Shown: one piece after another, positions 7,042 through 15,536 of the stretch
Numbering within the stretch: position 1 is the stretch's first letter
Layout of the letters: each line of letters starts with the position of its first letter
Assembly: GCA_003149915.1 (NCBI GenBank)
Contig: QAMK01000002.1
Span: 1 to 32,381 of the forward strand
DNA from: Bacillota bacterium
GTDB taxonomy: Bacteria; Bacillota_I; Bacilli_A; RF39; UBA660
Direction: 5' to 3'
Length of the DNA stretch: 32,381 nt
The notes under the pieces: model-generated
Database searches by the model: none
The model's input: the letters and a program-made list of their open reading frames with translations, nothing else
What the model was told of the DNA's origin: nothing
Translations under genes and position numbers: made by a program

Positions 7042-8391
7042 CTCTTCAATATAAGAAACGAGTTCTGAAACAGGAATGGTAACTTGCTCCATCGTATCGC
7101 GATCTCTTACCGTAACAGTATCATTTTGAATCGTATTATCGTCTACGGTAACAGCAAATGGTGTACCGATAGCATCTTGTCTACGATATCGTTTTCCAAT
7201 AGAGGCCCCTTCATCGTAACTAGTCATGAAATGTTTGGATAACATTTCGTAAATCTCATTTGCCTTTTCACTATGGAATTTCTTATTTAAAGGAAGTACG
7301 GCAACCTTATAAGGAGCGATGGCTGGATGAAATTTCATGACTTCTCTTACTTCTCCATTTGGAAGAGTCTCTTCTGTATAAGCATGATCTAACAATGCTA
7401 AGACGAGACGATCACATCCAACGGTAGATTCGATAATATAGGGAATGAACTTTTCATTCGTCTCTGGATCAGTATACTCTTGAGAAACACTAGAATACTC
7501 TTGATGACGAGATAAATCGTAATTAGTACGGTTATGAGTTCCATTGATTTCACCCCAACCGAAACAGAAATTGTATTCGACGTCACACGCTTCTTTGGCA
7601 TAATGGGCTAACTTCTCATGGTCGTGGAATCTCAAATCGCTTTCTGGTAATCCTAAGTCCATAAAGTACTTCTTAGCGTACTCTTTAAAGTATTGATAAA
7701 GTTCACTATCGGTACCTTCTTTACAGAATGTCTGATACTCCATCTGTTCAAATTCAATCGTTCGGAATGTAAAGTTACCTGGTGTGATTTCATTTCGGAA
7801 TGCTTTTCCGATTTGACCGATACTAAACGGTAACTTTGCTCTCATCGAACGTTGTACATTTAAGAAATTGACGTATTCCCCTTGGGCATTTTCTGGTCTT
7901 AGATACACTTTGTTCTTAGCATCCTCCGTAACCCCACGATACGTTTCAAACATCAAGTTAAATTGCCGAATCGGTGTAAAATCACTATGCCCACAATGAG
8001 GACAAGGGACGTGGTGTTCTTGGATATATTGCATCATCTCTTCTTGTGTCATCCCATCAGCGTGTGCATCAGGATCGAAATCGTCGATTAAGTTGTCAGC
8101 CCGGTGACGCATCTTACACTCCTTACAATCGATTAACGGATCAGAGAAACTGGCAACGTGACCAGATGCTTCCCAAACTCTAGGATGCATTAAAATAGCA
8201 GCATCGACTTCGTAAGCATTGCGTCTTTCTTGAATGAATCGTTTCCGCCAAGTATCTTTGACGTTATTTTTTAGTCTAGCTCCCATTGGACCATAATCCC
8301 AAGTATTGGCAAGACCACCATAGATTTCACTTCCTTGGAAAATAAATCCGTATTGTTTACAATAATTAACTAACGTTTTTAAGTCTTTCAT
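7027..8391 (-). CDS. glyS: Glycine--tRNA ligase, dimeric type
   Basis: This class II synthetase charges tRNA-Gly with glycine using ATP. The 454-residue protein is the alpha2 (eukaryote/archaea-like) form, not the tetrameric GlyQ/GlyS form. The N-terminus shows GFIFQGSEIYGGLANTWDYGPMG and motif 2 appears as FRNEITP. Motif 3 lies in ESTVGCDRLVLALL, and the anticodon-binding domain begins near APYKVAVLPL (about residue 350). A zinc-binding insert is visible with CKEC near residue 95 and CPHC near 135. GAGGG precedes the ATG, and the LOG-family gene ends 1 nt upstream, so both are read from the T-box-controlled transcript. Regulation by glycyl-tRNA charging is expected. Confidence 0.95.
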   Translation of the reverse strand: MKDLKTLVNYCKQYGFIFQGSEIYGGLANTWDYGPMGARLKNNVKDTWRKRFIQERRNAYEVDAAILMHPRVWEASGHVASFSDPLIDCKECKMRHRADNLIDDFDPDAHADGMTQEEMMQYIQEHHVPCPHCGHSDFTPIRQFNLMFETYRGVTEDAKNKVYLRPENAQGEYVNFLNVQRSMRAKLPFSIGQIGKAFRNEITPGNFTFRTIEFEQMEYQTFCKEGTDSELYQYFKEYAKKYFMDLGLPESDLRFHDHEKLAHYAKEACDVEYNFCFGWGEINGTHNRTNYDLSRHQEYSSVSQEYTDPETNEKFIPYIIESTVGCDRLVLALLDHAYTEETLPNGEVREVMKFHPAIAPYKVAVLPLNKKFHSEKANEIYEMLSKHFMTSYDEGASIGKRYRRQDAIGTPFAVTVDDNTIQNDTVTVRDRDTMEQVTIPVSELVSYIEERIQF

Positions 8392-8392
8392 A

Positions 8393-8944
8393 TTATCCCT
8401 CTTTCTTTATTTTTTCTTTTAAATAACGAAGTACATCGCTTTGTTCGTTGAACACTTTAATATGAGAAAAGATACTAGTATCGTTAAATCCCATTTGGAC
8501 GAGTTTAGCGAGTAACTCTAAAACCCATGCGTAGTATCCATTTTGATTATACAAAATGATTTCTTTTGTATTTTCAATCGTACGATGTTGTTCTAGCATC
8601 GCAAAAAGTTCACTGATAGATCCGGTACCACCCGGTAAAAATAATACGGTATCGGCATCTCGGTACAAATGAAGTGTCCTTTCAAACGTCGTTCGATGAT
8701 ACTCCACTTTCGTATATTTCTTGTCATTTACTTCTTCCTGATACTCTTTTAACGTATGAACCGTAATTCCTCTCTTGGCATCTAAAAATGCTTGATAGAC
8801 GCGTCCCATCATCCCACCATCGACAAGCCCACCGATTACCAAGTCGTATCCAGCATTGGCTAAATGCGTGGCAAGCTCAGATGCTTCAATTTGAAACGCA
8901 TCAAAATTTGTCTTTCTGGATGAACATCCAATAAAAATCTTCAT
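8393..8944 (-). CDS. LOG-family (YvdD-like) nucleotide phosphoribohydrolase
   Basis: The 183-residue protein belongs to the LOG / lysine-decarboxylase-like superfamily with a Rossmann fold. The diagnostic loop PGGTGSISE (about residues 105-113) corresponds to PGGxGTxxE, and an upstream Gly-rich loop (GYDLVIGGLVDGGMMG) binds the phosphate. Characterised members cleave N6-substituted AMP or related nucleotide monophosphates at the glycosidic bond. The second of two tandem ATGs (8944) sits at the better distance from GGAGGTG, so I chose it. The gene lies between the glycine T-box and glyS, 1 nt from glyS, so it is induced with the synthetase. Why a LOG protein is co-regulated with glycyl-tRNA supply is not evident. 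Confidence 0.82.
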   Translation of the reverse strand: MKIFIGCSSRKTNFDAFQIEASELATHLANAGYDLVIGGLVDGGMMGRVYQAFLDAKRGITVHTLKEYQEEVNDKKYTKVEYHRTTFERTLHLYRDADTVLFLPGGTGSISELFAMLEQHRTIENTKEIILYNQNGYYAWVLELLAKLVQMGFNDTSIFSHIKVFNEQSDVLRYLKEKIKKEG

Positions 8945-9015
8945 CATTCACCTCCGAGAACATAACTTTTAATGACAATCGTTATCTACAAGATAGAACG
9001 AGCACGTTTCTAAAA

Positions 9016-9151
9016 TAAAAAAACTCCTAGAAATTTGTAAGGACTAGTTTCCCAGCGGTTCCACCTTACTTATTCCTAGAAGAATCTCTCTTTATTATAT
9101 TGCTGATAGAAACGCCACTTTCCGTCATTGCATTGATGAACTAAATTGTAT
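9016..9151 (-). promoter_or_regulatory. Short glycine-type T-box riboswitch upstream of LOG gene and glyS
   Basis: The minus-strand leader contains AGGTGGAACCGC (9066-9055), a close match to the T-box core that pairs with the tRNA acceptor end. GTAAGG and CCTTAC flank it and form the antiterminator. The competing terminator (9050-9016) uses AACT..TCCT against AGGAGTT and runs into seven T. A 32-nt stem I candidate (9132-9101: TGC, TGA and GAAA pairing with TTTC, TCA and GCA) presents GGC, a glycine codon, in its loop (complement of 9114-9116). Uncharged tRNA-Gly would stabilise the antiterminator and allow expression. The whole leader is only about 135 nt. Confidence 0.8.
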
Positions 9152-9157
9152 GTATTT

Positions 9158-9186
9158 ATTGTATGCTTGTTTTCCCCGTTCGTCAA
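9158..9186 (-). promoter_or_regulatory. Sigma-A promoter of the T-box/LOG/glyS unit
   Basis: TTGACG (9186-9181) and TACAAT (9163-9158) are spaced by 17 nt on the minus strand. The -35 box starts 4 nt after the yfhO stop codon and there is no terminator between, so read-through from the upstream operon is possible. Confidence 0.75.
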
Positions 9187-9189
9187 GTA

Positions 9190-11898
9190 TTAAAGATGAA
9201 AACGGTAGAAAAAAGAAATGATAAAGCCTAAAATCGGTACGATGAAAAATGCTACAGTAAGAATGAAATACAATGCTAGATATCCGTAATATACAATTTG
9301 CTGAGCTACGAAATTAGAAGCCAAATTCTCATACAGTGGCGTGGTAAACAAGAATAAGCAGAACAAGAAAGTGACAATGCTAATCAAAAGTCCAGCCTTC
9401 ACACCTGGCGAATGATAAGTAAGTGTCAATGTGTGCTCTCCACCAGATAGAGAAACACCGATGTAATTATCAAATAACACCTCGATATCGGTTGGGACAC
9501 CATCCACTTCTAACGTATATCCTTCATGGTACGTGATTGGCAAAAATAACAACCCTTCCGCGTCCGTTTCAATTATAATTTGATTTTTATGAGTAGATAC
9601 ATCCGTCACAGGAACGCTAGAACGGGCAAAGTCCAAATACTTATCGTATGACATGGCACCAATTTTTAAAGTGCGAACAGAAACATCGCTAATAATCTGA
9701 ATGTCGATATCGACCGTTTCATCTTCAAATGTTCCAAGTTCCAATAATCCATTCTGCATCTCTCTTGGATAATCGTCGATTAGTAACACACCGTTTACAT
9801 AGATGTTCATCGTTCCCATAATTGCTGCATTAACGGTATTATCCATACTCTTCAATACATCCAAATATAGTACAGAACGATCTTTTACTTCGACCGTCGT
9901 GTGCAACATAGAAAGAAGTTCGTCGTCTACAATCTCGTAAGAGGTAAGATCATCTTCCGTCGTAATGTGTAAATTCTCACTCCGGAAATCATCCTCGTAA
10001 ACAGAAAACAAATCTTCTTCTTTACCCGTTACTGCGCGGTACAAAAGATTTTGTGACTCGAATGCATTCGAAACGTCAGTAAAAGAAGTATTTCCTTGAA
10101 CGATGTATCCATATTGAACTGGATTCTGTGATTCATATAAATGAATCGTACCAAAGGTATCCACATACTGATAATTCTCATCATCGATGCGATCTTCCGT
10201 AATCAAGTATTTATTACCTAGTAAGGCATCACTAAACAACGTTCCACCCGAAGAGTACGTCTTAACCCAATAAGAAGCATAACCGAGTCTTCTAAGTGTT
10301 TCCATGTTAGTCCCATTGGTAACAGAAGTAAAGTGATCTAACGTCGGATACTGGGTAATCATACCGTAATTTTGAACGAAGTTCGATACATTGGATTTCA
10401 CCCGGAACACATCATCCTCTTCATGAGCATGCGATAGTTCCGTCATACTAGCAAATTCTTGATCCATGGACTCATATGCAAAGTCCATACCGTAATAGAC
10501 AAACGACCAACAAAGAATATTGGTAACTGCCAAAAGATAAAAGCCACCAATCGTAAGGTAAGAAAACTTCTTTTTCGATGTGACACAAAGTAAAATTGTA
10601 AAGAATACTGTGCCTAAGATAAGTAGTAACGCAATCAAAGGAACTTTCCAACGAGATCCGGTTGTAATGTTATAGATTGTATGTTGAAAATAAGAGTAAT
10701 TGAAGTGAATCGTCAAAATAATCACGATAGAGAACAAAACTGTAAAAATAAATGCTACAACCTGTTTCTTTGTCACAGACTTTTGAAGGACCTCGATAAT
10801 ACTCGTTTTTTTCTTAACAATCGCTGGCTGATACTCTCTAAAATAATGTAAAAATATCAAGATTAAAAAGAAATAAAATAGGAAAAACGTTCGTAACGGG
10901 AACAAGGCATAAGAACCCAAATGGAACATTTTATTGACTGGTTCGATCAAAACAGGAACTAAGAAAATAACAAATGAAGATATGACATACCAAAAGAACG
11001 TGTGATTTTTAGATGTTTTATAATCTCGTACTAAGAAATAGATGACACAGCCAAGAAGAACTCCAGCGGTACAGAAAAGCATCACCTTATCACCGATCAT
11101 CGAAAACTTAGAATTCAATAATTCATTAATGTCGAAAGCCATTCGACTGGATTCCGAAATCTGAATGTAAGAAGGAACTAAAACAACTGCACTCAGTAAG
11201 ACGCTGAGAAGTGTCCCTACTCCTAACCCAACCAAAGTCTTTTTCATATCTTCCCTGTGGAAGAACCACAAATATGGCAAAGCCAAGAAGAAAATAAAAA
11301 GTAACATTAAGATTGCTAAATAGAAACACAAGATGAACGATAACGTAAGGGTGACGATGTACAAATACGGTTTCTCGCCATCCAAAACTTTCTTAAGACC
11401 AAGCCAAAGGATTGGAAATAAATAGACGATATCCATCCAGGCTGTAATCTGATACATGACGATGGCATAAGCGGAAAATGCATAGCAAATAGCAAGTAAA
11501 ATTGCAATGTAACTAGGTGTCTTTGGAAACGTCGTACGAATGGCATAAAGACAAGTAAGAGATGCAAGCAACACCTTCACAGCAATAATAATGGAAATAG
11601 CTTGATAAATGTTATCACGTGGAAATAACAAAATTAAAAAGTTGATTGGACTTGCCAAATAATACGTAAAAATGCCAAAGAAATTAATACTTCCAGAGGT
11701 CGTGAAATCAACCCAAATCGATGCATCTCCTAAAAACGAATCGTATAAATGATAGAAAAATGCCGTAATTTGATCTTGCATATCGCCCCAAATCAAAGAA
11801 TGGGTTCCAAACGGATAAATTCCTTTGCTCAGAAACAAAATCACAAAAATCAATACGACGATAAAAGCAACAATTCCATAATCTCGTTTGTGTTTCAT
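9190..11898 (-). CDS. yfhO: YfhO-family polytopic membrane protein (GT-C-like glycosyltransferase)
   Basis: The 902-residue protein follows the YfhO plan: about a dozen membrane helices in the first 470 residues, an extracellular beta-rich part (about 490-825), and two or three helices at the C-terminus. The first loop contains WGDMQDQI, the acidic segment typical of GT-C enzymes, and DFTTSGSINFF follows shortly after. The extracellular part ends with the LTLTYHSPGVKAG motif seen in this family. In Bacillus subtilis and Listeria, YfhO-type proteins add sugars from undecaprenyl-phosphate donors to lipoteichoic acid or other envelope polymers outside the membrane. It starts 11 nt after recO with GAGG before the ATG, so it ends the era-recO operon. 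No CsbB-like partner is present in this window. Confidence 0.82.
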   Translation of the reverse strand: MKHKRDYGIVAFIVVLIFVILFLSKGIYPFGTHSLIWGDMQDQITAFFYHLYDSFLGDASIWVDFTTSGSINFFGIFTYYLASPINFLILLFPRDNIYQAISIIIAVKVLLASLTCLYAIRTTFPKTPSYIAILLAICYAFSAYAIVMYQITAWMDIVYLFPILWLGLKKVLDGEKPYLYIVTLTLSFILCFYLAILMLLFIFFLALPYLWFFHREDMKKTLVGLGVGTLLSVLLSAVVLVPSYIQISESSRMAFDINELLNSKFSMIGDKVMLFCTAGVLLGCVIYFLVRDYKTSKNHTFFWYVISSFVIFLVPVLIEPVNKMFHLGSYALFPLRTFFLFYFFLILIFLHYFREYQPAIVKKKTSIIEVLQKSVTKKQVVAFIFTVLFSIVIILTIHFNYSYFQHTIYNITTGSRWKVPLIALLLILGTVFFTILLCVTSKKKFSYLTIGGFYLLAVTNILCWSFVYYGMDFAYESMDQEFASMTELSHAHEEDDVFRVKSNVSNFVQNYGMITQYPTLDHFTSVTNGTNMETLRRLGYASYWVKTYSSGGTLFSDALLGNKYLITEDRIDDENYQYVDTFGTIHLYESQNPVQYGYIVQGNTSFTDVSNAFESQNLLYRAVTGKEEDLFSVYEDDFRSENLHITTEDDLTSYEIVDDELLSMLHTTVEVKDRSVLYLDVLKSMDNTVNAAIMGTMNIYVNGVLLIDDYPREMQNGLLELGTFEDETVDIDIQIISDVSVRTLKIGAMSYDKYLDFARSSVPVTDVSTHKNQIIIETDAEGLLFLPITYHEGYTLEVDGVPTDIEVLFDNYIGVSLSGGEHTLTLTYHSPGVKAGLLISIVTFLFCLFLFTTPLYENLASNFVAQQIVYYGYLALYFILTVAFFIVPILGFIISFFYRFHL

Positions 11899-11909
11899 GT
11901 CCTCATCCC

Positions 11910-12641
11910 CTATCCTAATAGACGTAAGTTTTTCAAAAGCTTTCGGCTTTGTAAATAAAGGCCCGTATAGCGATCGTAATAATCTTCCAAAAACTGATTG
12001 AGTTCTTTTTTTACTTGCGCGCTCACTTTAATCTTCGTCACTTTTTCCAAATCGACCATCAAAAGCATTCGAATCATTTGAAGTGTCTTCGTACTGACGA
12101 GTGGCTCGTCGTGGTAACAATTTTTACATAAGTACCCGCCCGCATAAGAACTGATTGTCACAATGTCCGTAGGACTTCCACAAACGGCACATCCATTTAA
12201 ATAAGGCTTAACACCTAAAAAGTCGAGTAACTGCAATTCGACAATATTCGTGATGATGTCAGAATCGAAACCACTGTCCAATTTTTTTAATGCCAACACC
12301 AAAAGATCATAGACTCGTTCTTCTTTGGTTTGATTCATTACTTGAGAGACGAGTTCCATGATATACGTTGCATAACTGATTTTAGTAATATCCGTCAAAA
12401 TGTGATTGAAAGAAAAAATGGGATCCGCACTAATCAAAGTAGAAATTCCACTTTTCTTTCTTTTAATCCACCAAGTCGCATAGGTAAACTTTGTGCTTAC
12501 ACTGCGTAAAGGACTCTTGATTGTCCTTGCTCCTTTCGATAGAAGACCAATCGTACCTTCCTTGGTAATCACATTGATAATTTTTGACGTTTCACTATAA
12601 TTGGTTTCGCTAACTACGATTCCCTCCACGCTTTCGGTCAT
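11910..12641 (-). CDS. recO: DNA repair protein RecO
   Basis: RecO anneals single strands and, with RecR, loads RecA on SSB-coated DNA. The 243-residue protein starts with the OB-fold (EGIVVSETNYSETSKIINVIT and IGLLSKGART, residues 6-43). It has a helical middle and a four-Cys zinc site (CAVCGSP and YLCKNCYH, about residues 151-181), as in most Gram-positive RecO. I chose the ATG at 12641; the frame extends three codons to a GTG. The start overlaps the 3' end of yqzL by 32 nt, so translation is coupled. The neighbours era and yqzL are the usual ones in Bacilli. Confidence 0.93.
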   Translation of the reverse strand: MTESVEGIVVSETNYSETSKIINVITKEGTIGLLSKGARTIKSPLRSVSTKFTYATWWIKRKKSGISTLISADPIFSFNHILTDITKISYATYIMELVSQVMNQTKEERVYDLLVLALKKLDSGFDSDIITNIVELQLLDFLGVKPYLNGCAVCGSPTDIVTISSYAGGYLCKNCYHDEPLVSTKTLQMIRMLLMVDLEKVTKIKVSAQVKKELNQFLEDYYDRYTGLYLQSRKLLKNLRLLG

Positions 12642-12732
12642 CTTTACCACGCTTACTTTCTAATTCTTTCAGTAACAAGAAGTATTTTACTTCACCTGTT
12701 TTCCGAAATAACTTCCATAATGTATCTTTCAT
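12610..12732 (-). CDS. yqzL: YqzL-family small protein
   Basis: This 40-residue ORF begins MKDTLWKLFRKTGEVKYFLL and continues with LKELESKRG. The pattern of Trp-x-x-F-x-x-TG-x-V-x-x-Y/F-L-L-x-K-E is that of the YqzL family, which sits between era and recO in Bacillus, exactly as here. Function is unknown. It has a ribosome binding site (GGTGATAGG just before the ATG). Its last eleven codons overlap the recO start in another frame, probably coupling translation. The C-terminal tail is basic. Confidence 0.8.
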   Translation of the reverse strand: MKDTLWKLFRKTGEVKYFLLLKELESKRGKDDRKRGGNRS

Positions 12733-12781
12733 CCTATCACCATTCTTATCATGATGACAAATGAACTATTTTATTCAAAAA

Positions 12782-13672
12782 TTAAAAATCAGAATGATTT
12801 TCAAATCCCAAATCGATTAAATATTTTTCTTTGTCACGCCAATTGTCGATTGTTTTGACGTATGTCTGTAAATATACTTTTTTAGAGAAATATTCCTCTA
12901 AATCCTTTCTTGCTTCGGAACCGATCTGTTTTAACATCGATCCGCGTTTACCGATGATGATCTTTTTCAAGTTATCTCGTTCGACGACAATGCATACTTG
13001 AATGGAAACTAAATCGTCTTCTTCCTCTAACGATTCTACATAGCAAGTGACAGTATGAGGAACTTCTTTCTCTGTTTTCTGTAAAATCTTTTCTCGAACA
13101 ATTTCTGCTACGTAAAATTTGGTACTGATATTAGTAATCGTATCATCTTCGTATAACTTTCCTTCATTCGATAGATAAGGCGTAATTGTCTTAATTAGTT
13201 CCTTGATATTCTTCTCTTTTAGAGCAGAAATCGGAACAACTTCTACAAAATCGTATGCTTGACTTGCCTTTTGAATGGCTAAGAAGATATCATCCTTTTT
13301 CATGCCATCGATTTTATTCAAAACTAAAATGACCTTGGCATTCGCTTCTTTCAAACGATTTAAAATAAACAAGTCCCCTTTGCCAATGCCCGTCTTAGCA
13401 TCTACCAAAAACAATACGACATCGACGTCTTGAATGGCATGAAACGCCGTCTGATTTAAAACGGTTCCCAAACGATTGAGTGGTTTGTGAATACCAGGTG
13501 TATCGACGAATACAATTTGCACGTCATCGTCGTTATAAACTCCTAAAATCGTATTGCGAGTCGTCTCTGCCTTATCGCTTGTAATTGCTAATTTTCGCTC
13601 TAACAACGTATTTAATAATGTACTTTTACCGACATTGGGACGGCCAACGATACTGACAACACCACTTCTCAT
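12782..13672 (-). CDS. era: GTPase Era
   Basis: Era binds the 3' end of 16S rRNA and guides 30S subunit maturation. The 296-residue protein carries the GTPase motifs G1 GRPNVGKST (about residues 10-18), G3 DTPGIHKP (about 58-65) and G4 NKID (about 119-122). A C-terminal KH domain includes VERDNLKKIIIGKRGSMLKQIG (the GxxG loop is GKRG). Length matches the family. It overlaps the cdd stop by 4 nt (ATGA), a typical operon junction. yqzL and recO follow downstream. Confidence 0.96.
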   Translation of the reverse strand: MRSGVVSIVGRPNVGKSTLLNTLLERKLAITSDKAETTRNTILGVYNDDDVQIVFVDTPGIHKPLNRLGTVLNQTAFHAIQDVDVVLFLVDAKTGIGKGDLFILNRLKEANAKVILVLNKIDGMKKDDIFLAIQKASQAYDFVEVVPISALKEKNIKELIKTITPYLSNEGKLYEDDTITNISTKFYVAEIVREKILQKTEKEVPHTVTCYVESLEEEDDLVSIQVCIVVERDNLKKIIIGKRGSMLKQIGSEARKDLEEYFSKKVYLQTYVKTIDNWRDKEKYLIDLGFENHSDF

Positions 13673-14061
13673 GCCAAATCATCTCCTGTAAACGGATAAG
13701 GGCAAAGATCTTTTACTTTGTACTCTTCTTTTGCACCAGACTTGGCATACAAAATAACTGGATTATCCATATCCATGAATTCCGTCATCACTTGCCTGCA
13801 CAAAAAACAAGACGAAGCAAGGGTATTTCCAGATGTCATGACGTGAATTTCAGCAAAGTCTCCCTTACGGTACCCTTCGCTAACGGCTTTTAAAATCGCT
13901 ACTCGTTCAGCACAAACAGCTGCTCCATAAGAAGCATTTTCAACATTGACACCAGTAAACACATGCCCATCTTTCATGACGACGATAGAAGAAACCGCAT
14001 AATGAGAATACGGCGAATAACTGTTTTCTAATAATTTTTCTAACTGTTCTCTATAGTCCAT
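13669..14061 (-). CDS. cdd: Cytidine deaminase
   Basis: The enzyme hydrolyses cytidine and deoxycytidine to uridine forms for pyrimidine salvage. The 130-residue size fits the small tetrameric class. Zinc ligands are visible: Cys in the N-terminal motif CAERVAI, with Glu as the proton shuttle, and the two Cys in SCFLCRQVMTEF. NVENASYGAAVCAER is the substrate-binding segment. It lies in its usual place between dgkA and era. Confidence 0.95.
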   Translation of the reverse strand: MDYREQLEKLLENSYSPYSHYAVSSIVVMKDGHVFTGVNVENASYGAAVCAERVAILKAVSEGYRKGDFAEIHVMTSGNTLASSCFLCRQVMTEFMDMDNPVILYAKSGAKEEYKVKDLCPYPFTGDDLA

Positions 14062-14071
14062 AAAAAACCTC

Positions 14072-14488
14072 CTAAAACATTTTTGGAACGAAAATCAAGA
14101 TTGCACCAATTAAAGCTGTAACAGATAAAACGAGCGTTGCAGCAGACGCCGTATCCTTTGCTACTTTCGCAAGTGGATGCTTCTCACTCGTAACCAAATC
14201 GATTGTTGCCTCAATTGCTGTATTGATCATTTCAGAAGCGGTAACAGCACCGATGATACCAATGACAAACAACCATTCCGGTACAGAAATATTATAGTAT
14301 AATCCCGCCAAAGTCGTCACCAAAGTAGCAACGATGATGATTGCCATGTTATGCTCACAAATCGCCGCATAAAAGAAGCCATCGATGGCATGACAAAAAC
14401 TCTTATAATATCGAACCAAAAAATTCCCTGTATCTTTATTTCTCACAATACTTCTTTTTTTATGAAATAACTTAGCGAACAATCCCAT
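14072..14488 (-). CDS. dgkA: Diacylglycerol kinase / undecaprenol kinase family
   Basis: The 138-residue integral membrane kinase has three predicted helices: around IIIVATLVTTLAGLYY, VPEWLFVIGIIGAVTASEM and ATLVLSVTALIGAILIF. The signature ASEMINTAIEATIDL and the following KVAKDTASAA carry the conserved Glu, Asn, Lys and Asp of the active site. In Gram-positives this family mainly phosphorylates undecaprenol, recycling the lipid carrier of the wall. I placed the start at the ATG at 14488, overlapping ybeY by 17 nt, because homologues start near here. A 16-codon longer frame exists but lies over ybeY. AGGAGG is 12 nt upstream. Confidence 0.9.
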   Translation of the reverse strand: MGLFAKLFHKKRSIVRNKDTGNFLVRYYKSFCHAIDGFFYAAICEHNMAIIIVATLVTTLAGLYYNISVPEWLFVIGIIGAVTASEMINTAIEATIDLVTSEKHPLAKVAKDTASAATLVLSVTALIGAILIFVPKMF

Positions 14489-14918
14489 ACTCCGATAATA
14501 CCTCCTCTTGTTTCGCAAACATAATCTTCTCGTCATGTGGATTCATATGATCGTATCCAAGCAAATGAAAAATGCCATGAACTGCCAAAAAACAAATCTC
14601 TCGTTTAAAGGAATGCCCATACTCTTCCGCTTGTTCATGTGCTCTCGGAATACAAATGTAAATATCTCCTAAAACACGTTCTTTAGTAGGCATCGGCATG
14701 CCGTCTTCCAAAGCAAAACTGATGACATCTGTCACACGATCGACGTTGCGATAAGTCTTATTTAATTCATGAATTTTCTCACTTCCAACAAATATGACGT
14801 TGCAAGAAGCATTTTTTACTTTTTCCTTTTTCAAAGCAAGTTTGATGACGTTTTTAATATCCGTCTTCAACACGCCTAAATCCTCTTCTGTTTCATTGAA
14901 TATACCAATTTGATTCAT
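14472..14918 (-). CDS. ybeY: Endoribonuclease YbeY (rRNA maturation factor)
   Basis: YbeY is a zinc-dependent RNase that matures the 3' end of 16S rRNA and helps 70S quality control. The 148-residue protein ends with the metal motif AVHGIFHLLGYDH (His-x3-His-x5-His, about residues 115-127). It also has DVISFALED and the LGDIYICIPRA strand typical of the family. It overlaps the VanZ-like gene by 4 nt upstream and dgkA downstream. phoH, its normal upstream neighbour, is missing. Confidence 0.95.
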   Translation of the reverse strand: MNQIGIFNETEEDLGVLKTDIKNVIKLALKKEKVKNASCNVIFVGSEKIHELNKTYRNVDRVTDVISFALEDGMPMPTKERVLGDIYICIPRAHEQAEEYGHSFKREICFLAVHGIFHLLGYDHMNPHDEKIMFAKQEEVLSEYGIVR

Positions 14919-15532
14919 ACTAACACCACCATGTAAATAACTCCTAATAATACGATGAGTAAAAGAACACTAACCGTATCTAAAAACCAGCGACTTTTCA
15001 AAAACTTAGGAAATGTACTCCATAGTTTCGTAATCGCATAGTAAAATAAAAATCCCAACATGCCACCGACGACATTCAAAATAATATCATCGATATCGAA
15101 GGCTCGTCCAATTGCAAGTTGCGTTACTTCGATGGTAAACGAAGCAAGCAACGAAAGAAGAAAAGCAATCCAACCTTTATCGTTCTTGGTATAATAACTA
15201 GCAAATAGACCAAATGGGAAAAAGAGCAACATATTGCCAAGCACGTTCTTCAAAAACAAACGACTACCAAACGAATACCTCGTCATCTCATGAAATGGCA
15301 TGAAGTTGTTGTTGTACATTCCCACACTGACATCTTGATAGGTTACCACTTGGAATAGGCAAAGGATGTAGATGATGAAAAAAAGAGACAAGATTTCTTT
15401 GTATAAAACGATGTTCTTTTTATTTTTTAAAAGATATGTTAACCGCAAGGATGTCAAGATTACCAAACAAATTGCAATCATAGGCCATGTAAATTCCATT
15501 ACTTCTAAAATTGTCGTTTGGAAACTATCCAT
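14915..15532 (-). CDS. VanZ-like family membrane protein
   Basis: The 205-residue protein has five or six membrane helices and the VanZ signatures: NMLLFFPFGLFASY (about residues 101-114), SFTIEVTQLAIGRAFDIDDIILNVVGGMLGF written here as the blocks SFTIEVTQ and RAFDIDDIILNVVGG, and a C-terminal helix. VanZ members can give low-level glycopeptide resistance, but most are uncharacterised envelope proteins. It lies within the yqfC-recO operon at the position usually held by phoH, with a 4-nt gap to yqfD and a 4-nt overlap with ybeY. It should be co-expressed with them. Confidence 0.85.
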   Translation of the reverse strand: MDSFQTTILEVMEFTWPMIAICLVILTSLRLTYLLKNKKNIVLYKEILSLFFIIYILCLFQVVTYQDVSVGMYNNNFMPFHEMTRYSFGSRLFLKNVLGNMLLFFPFGLFASYYTKNDKGWIAFLLSLLASFTIEVTQLAIGRAFDIDDIILNVVGGMLGFLFYYAITKLWSTFPKFLKSRWFLDTVSVLLLIVLLGVIYMVVLV

Positions 15533-15536
15533 ATCC

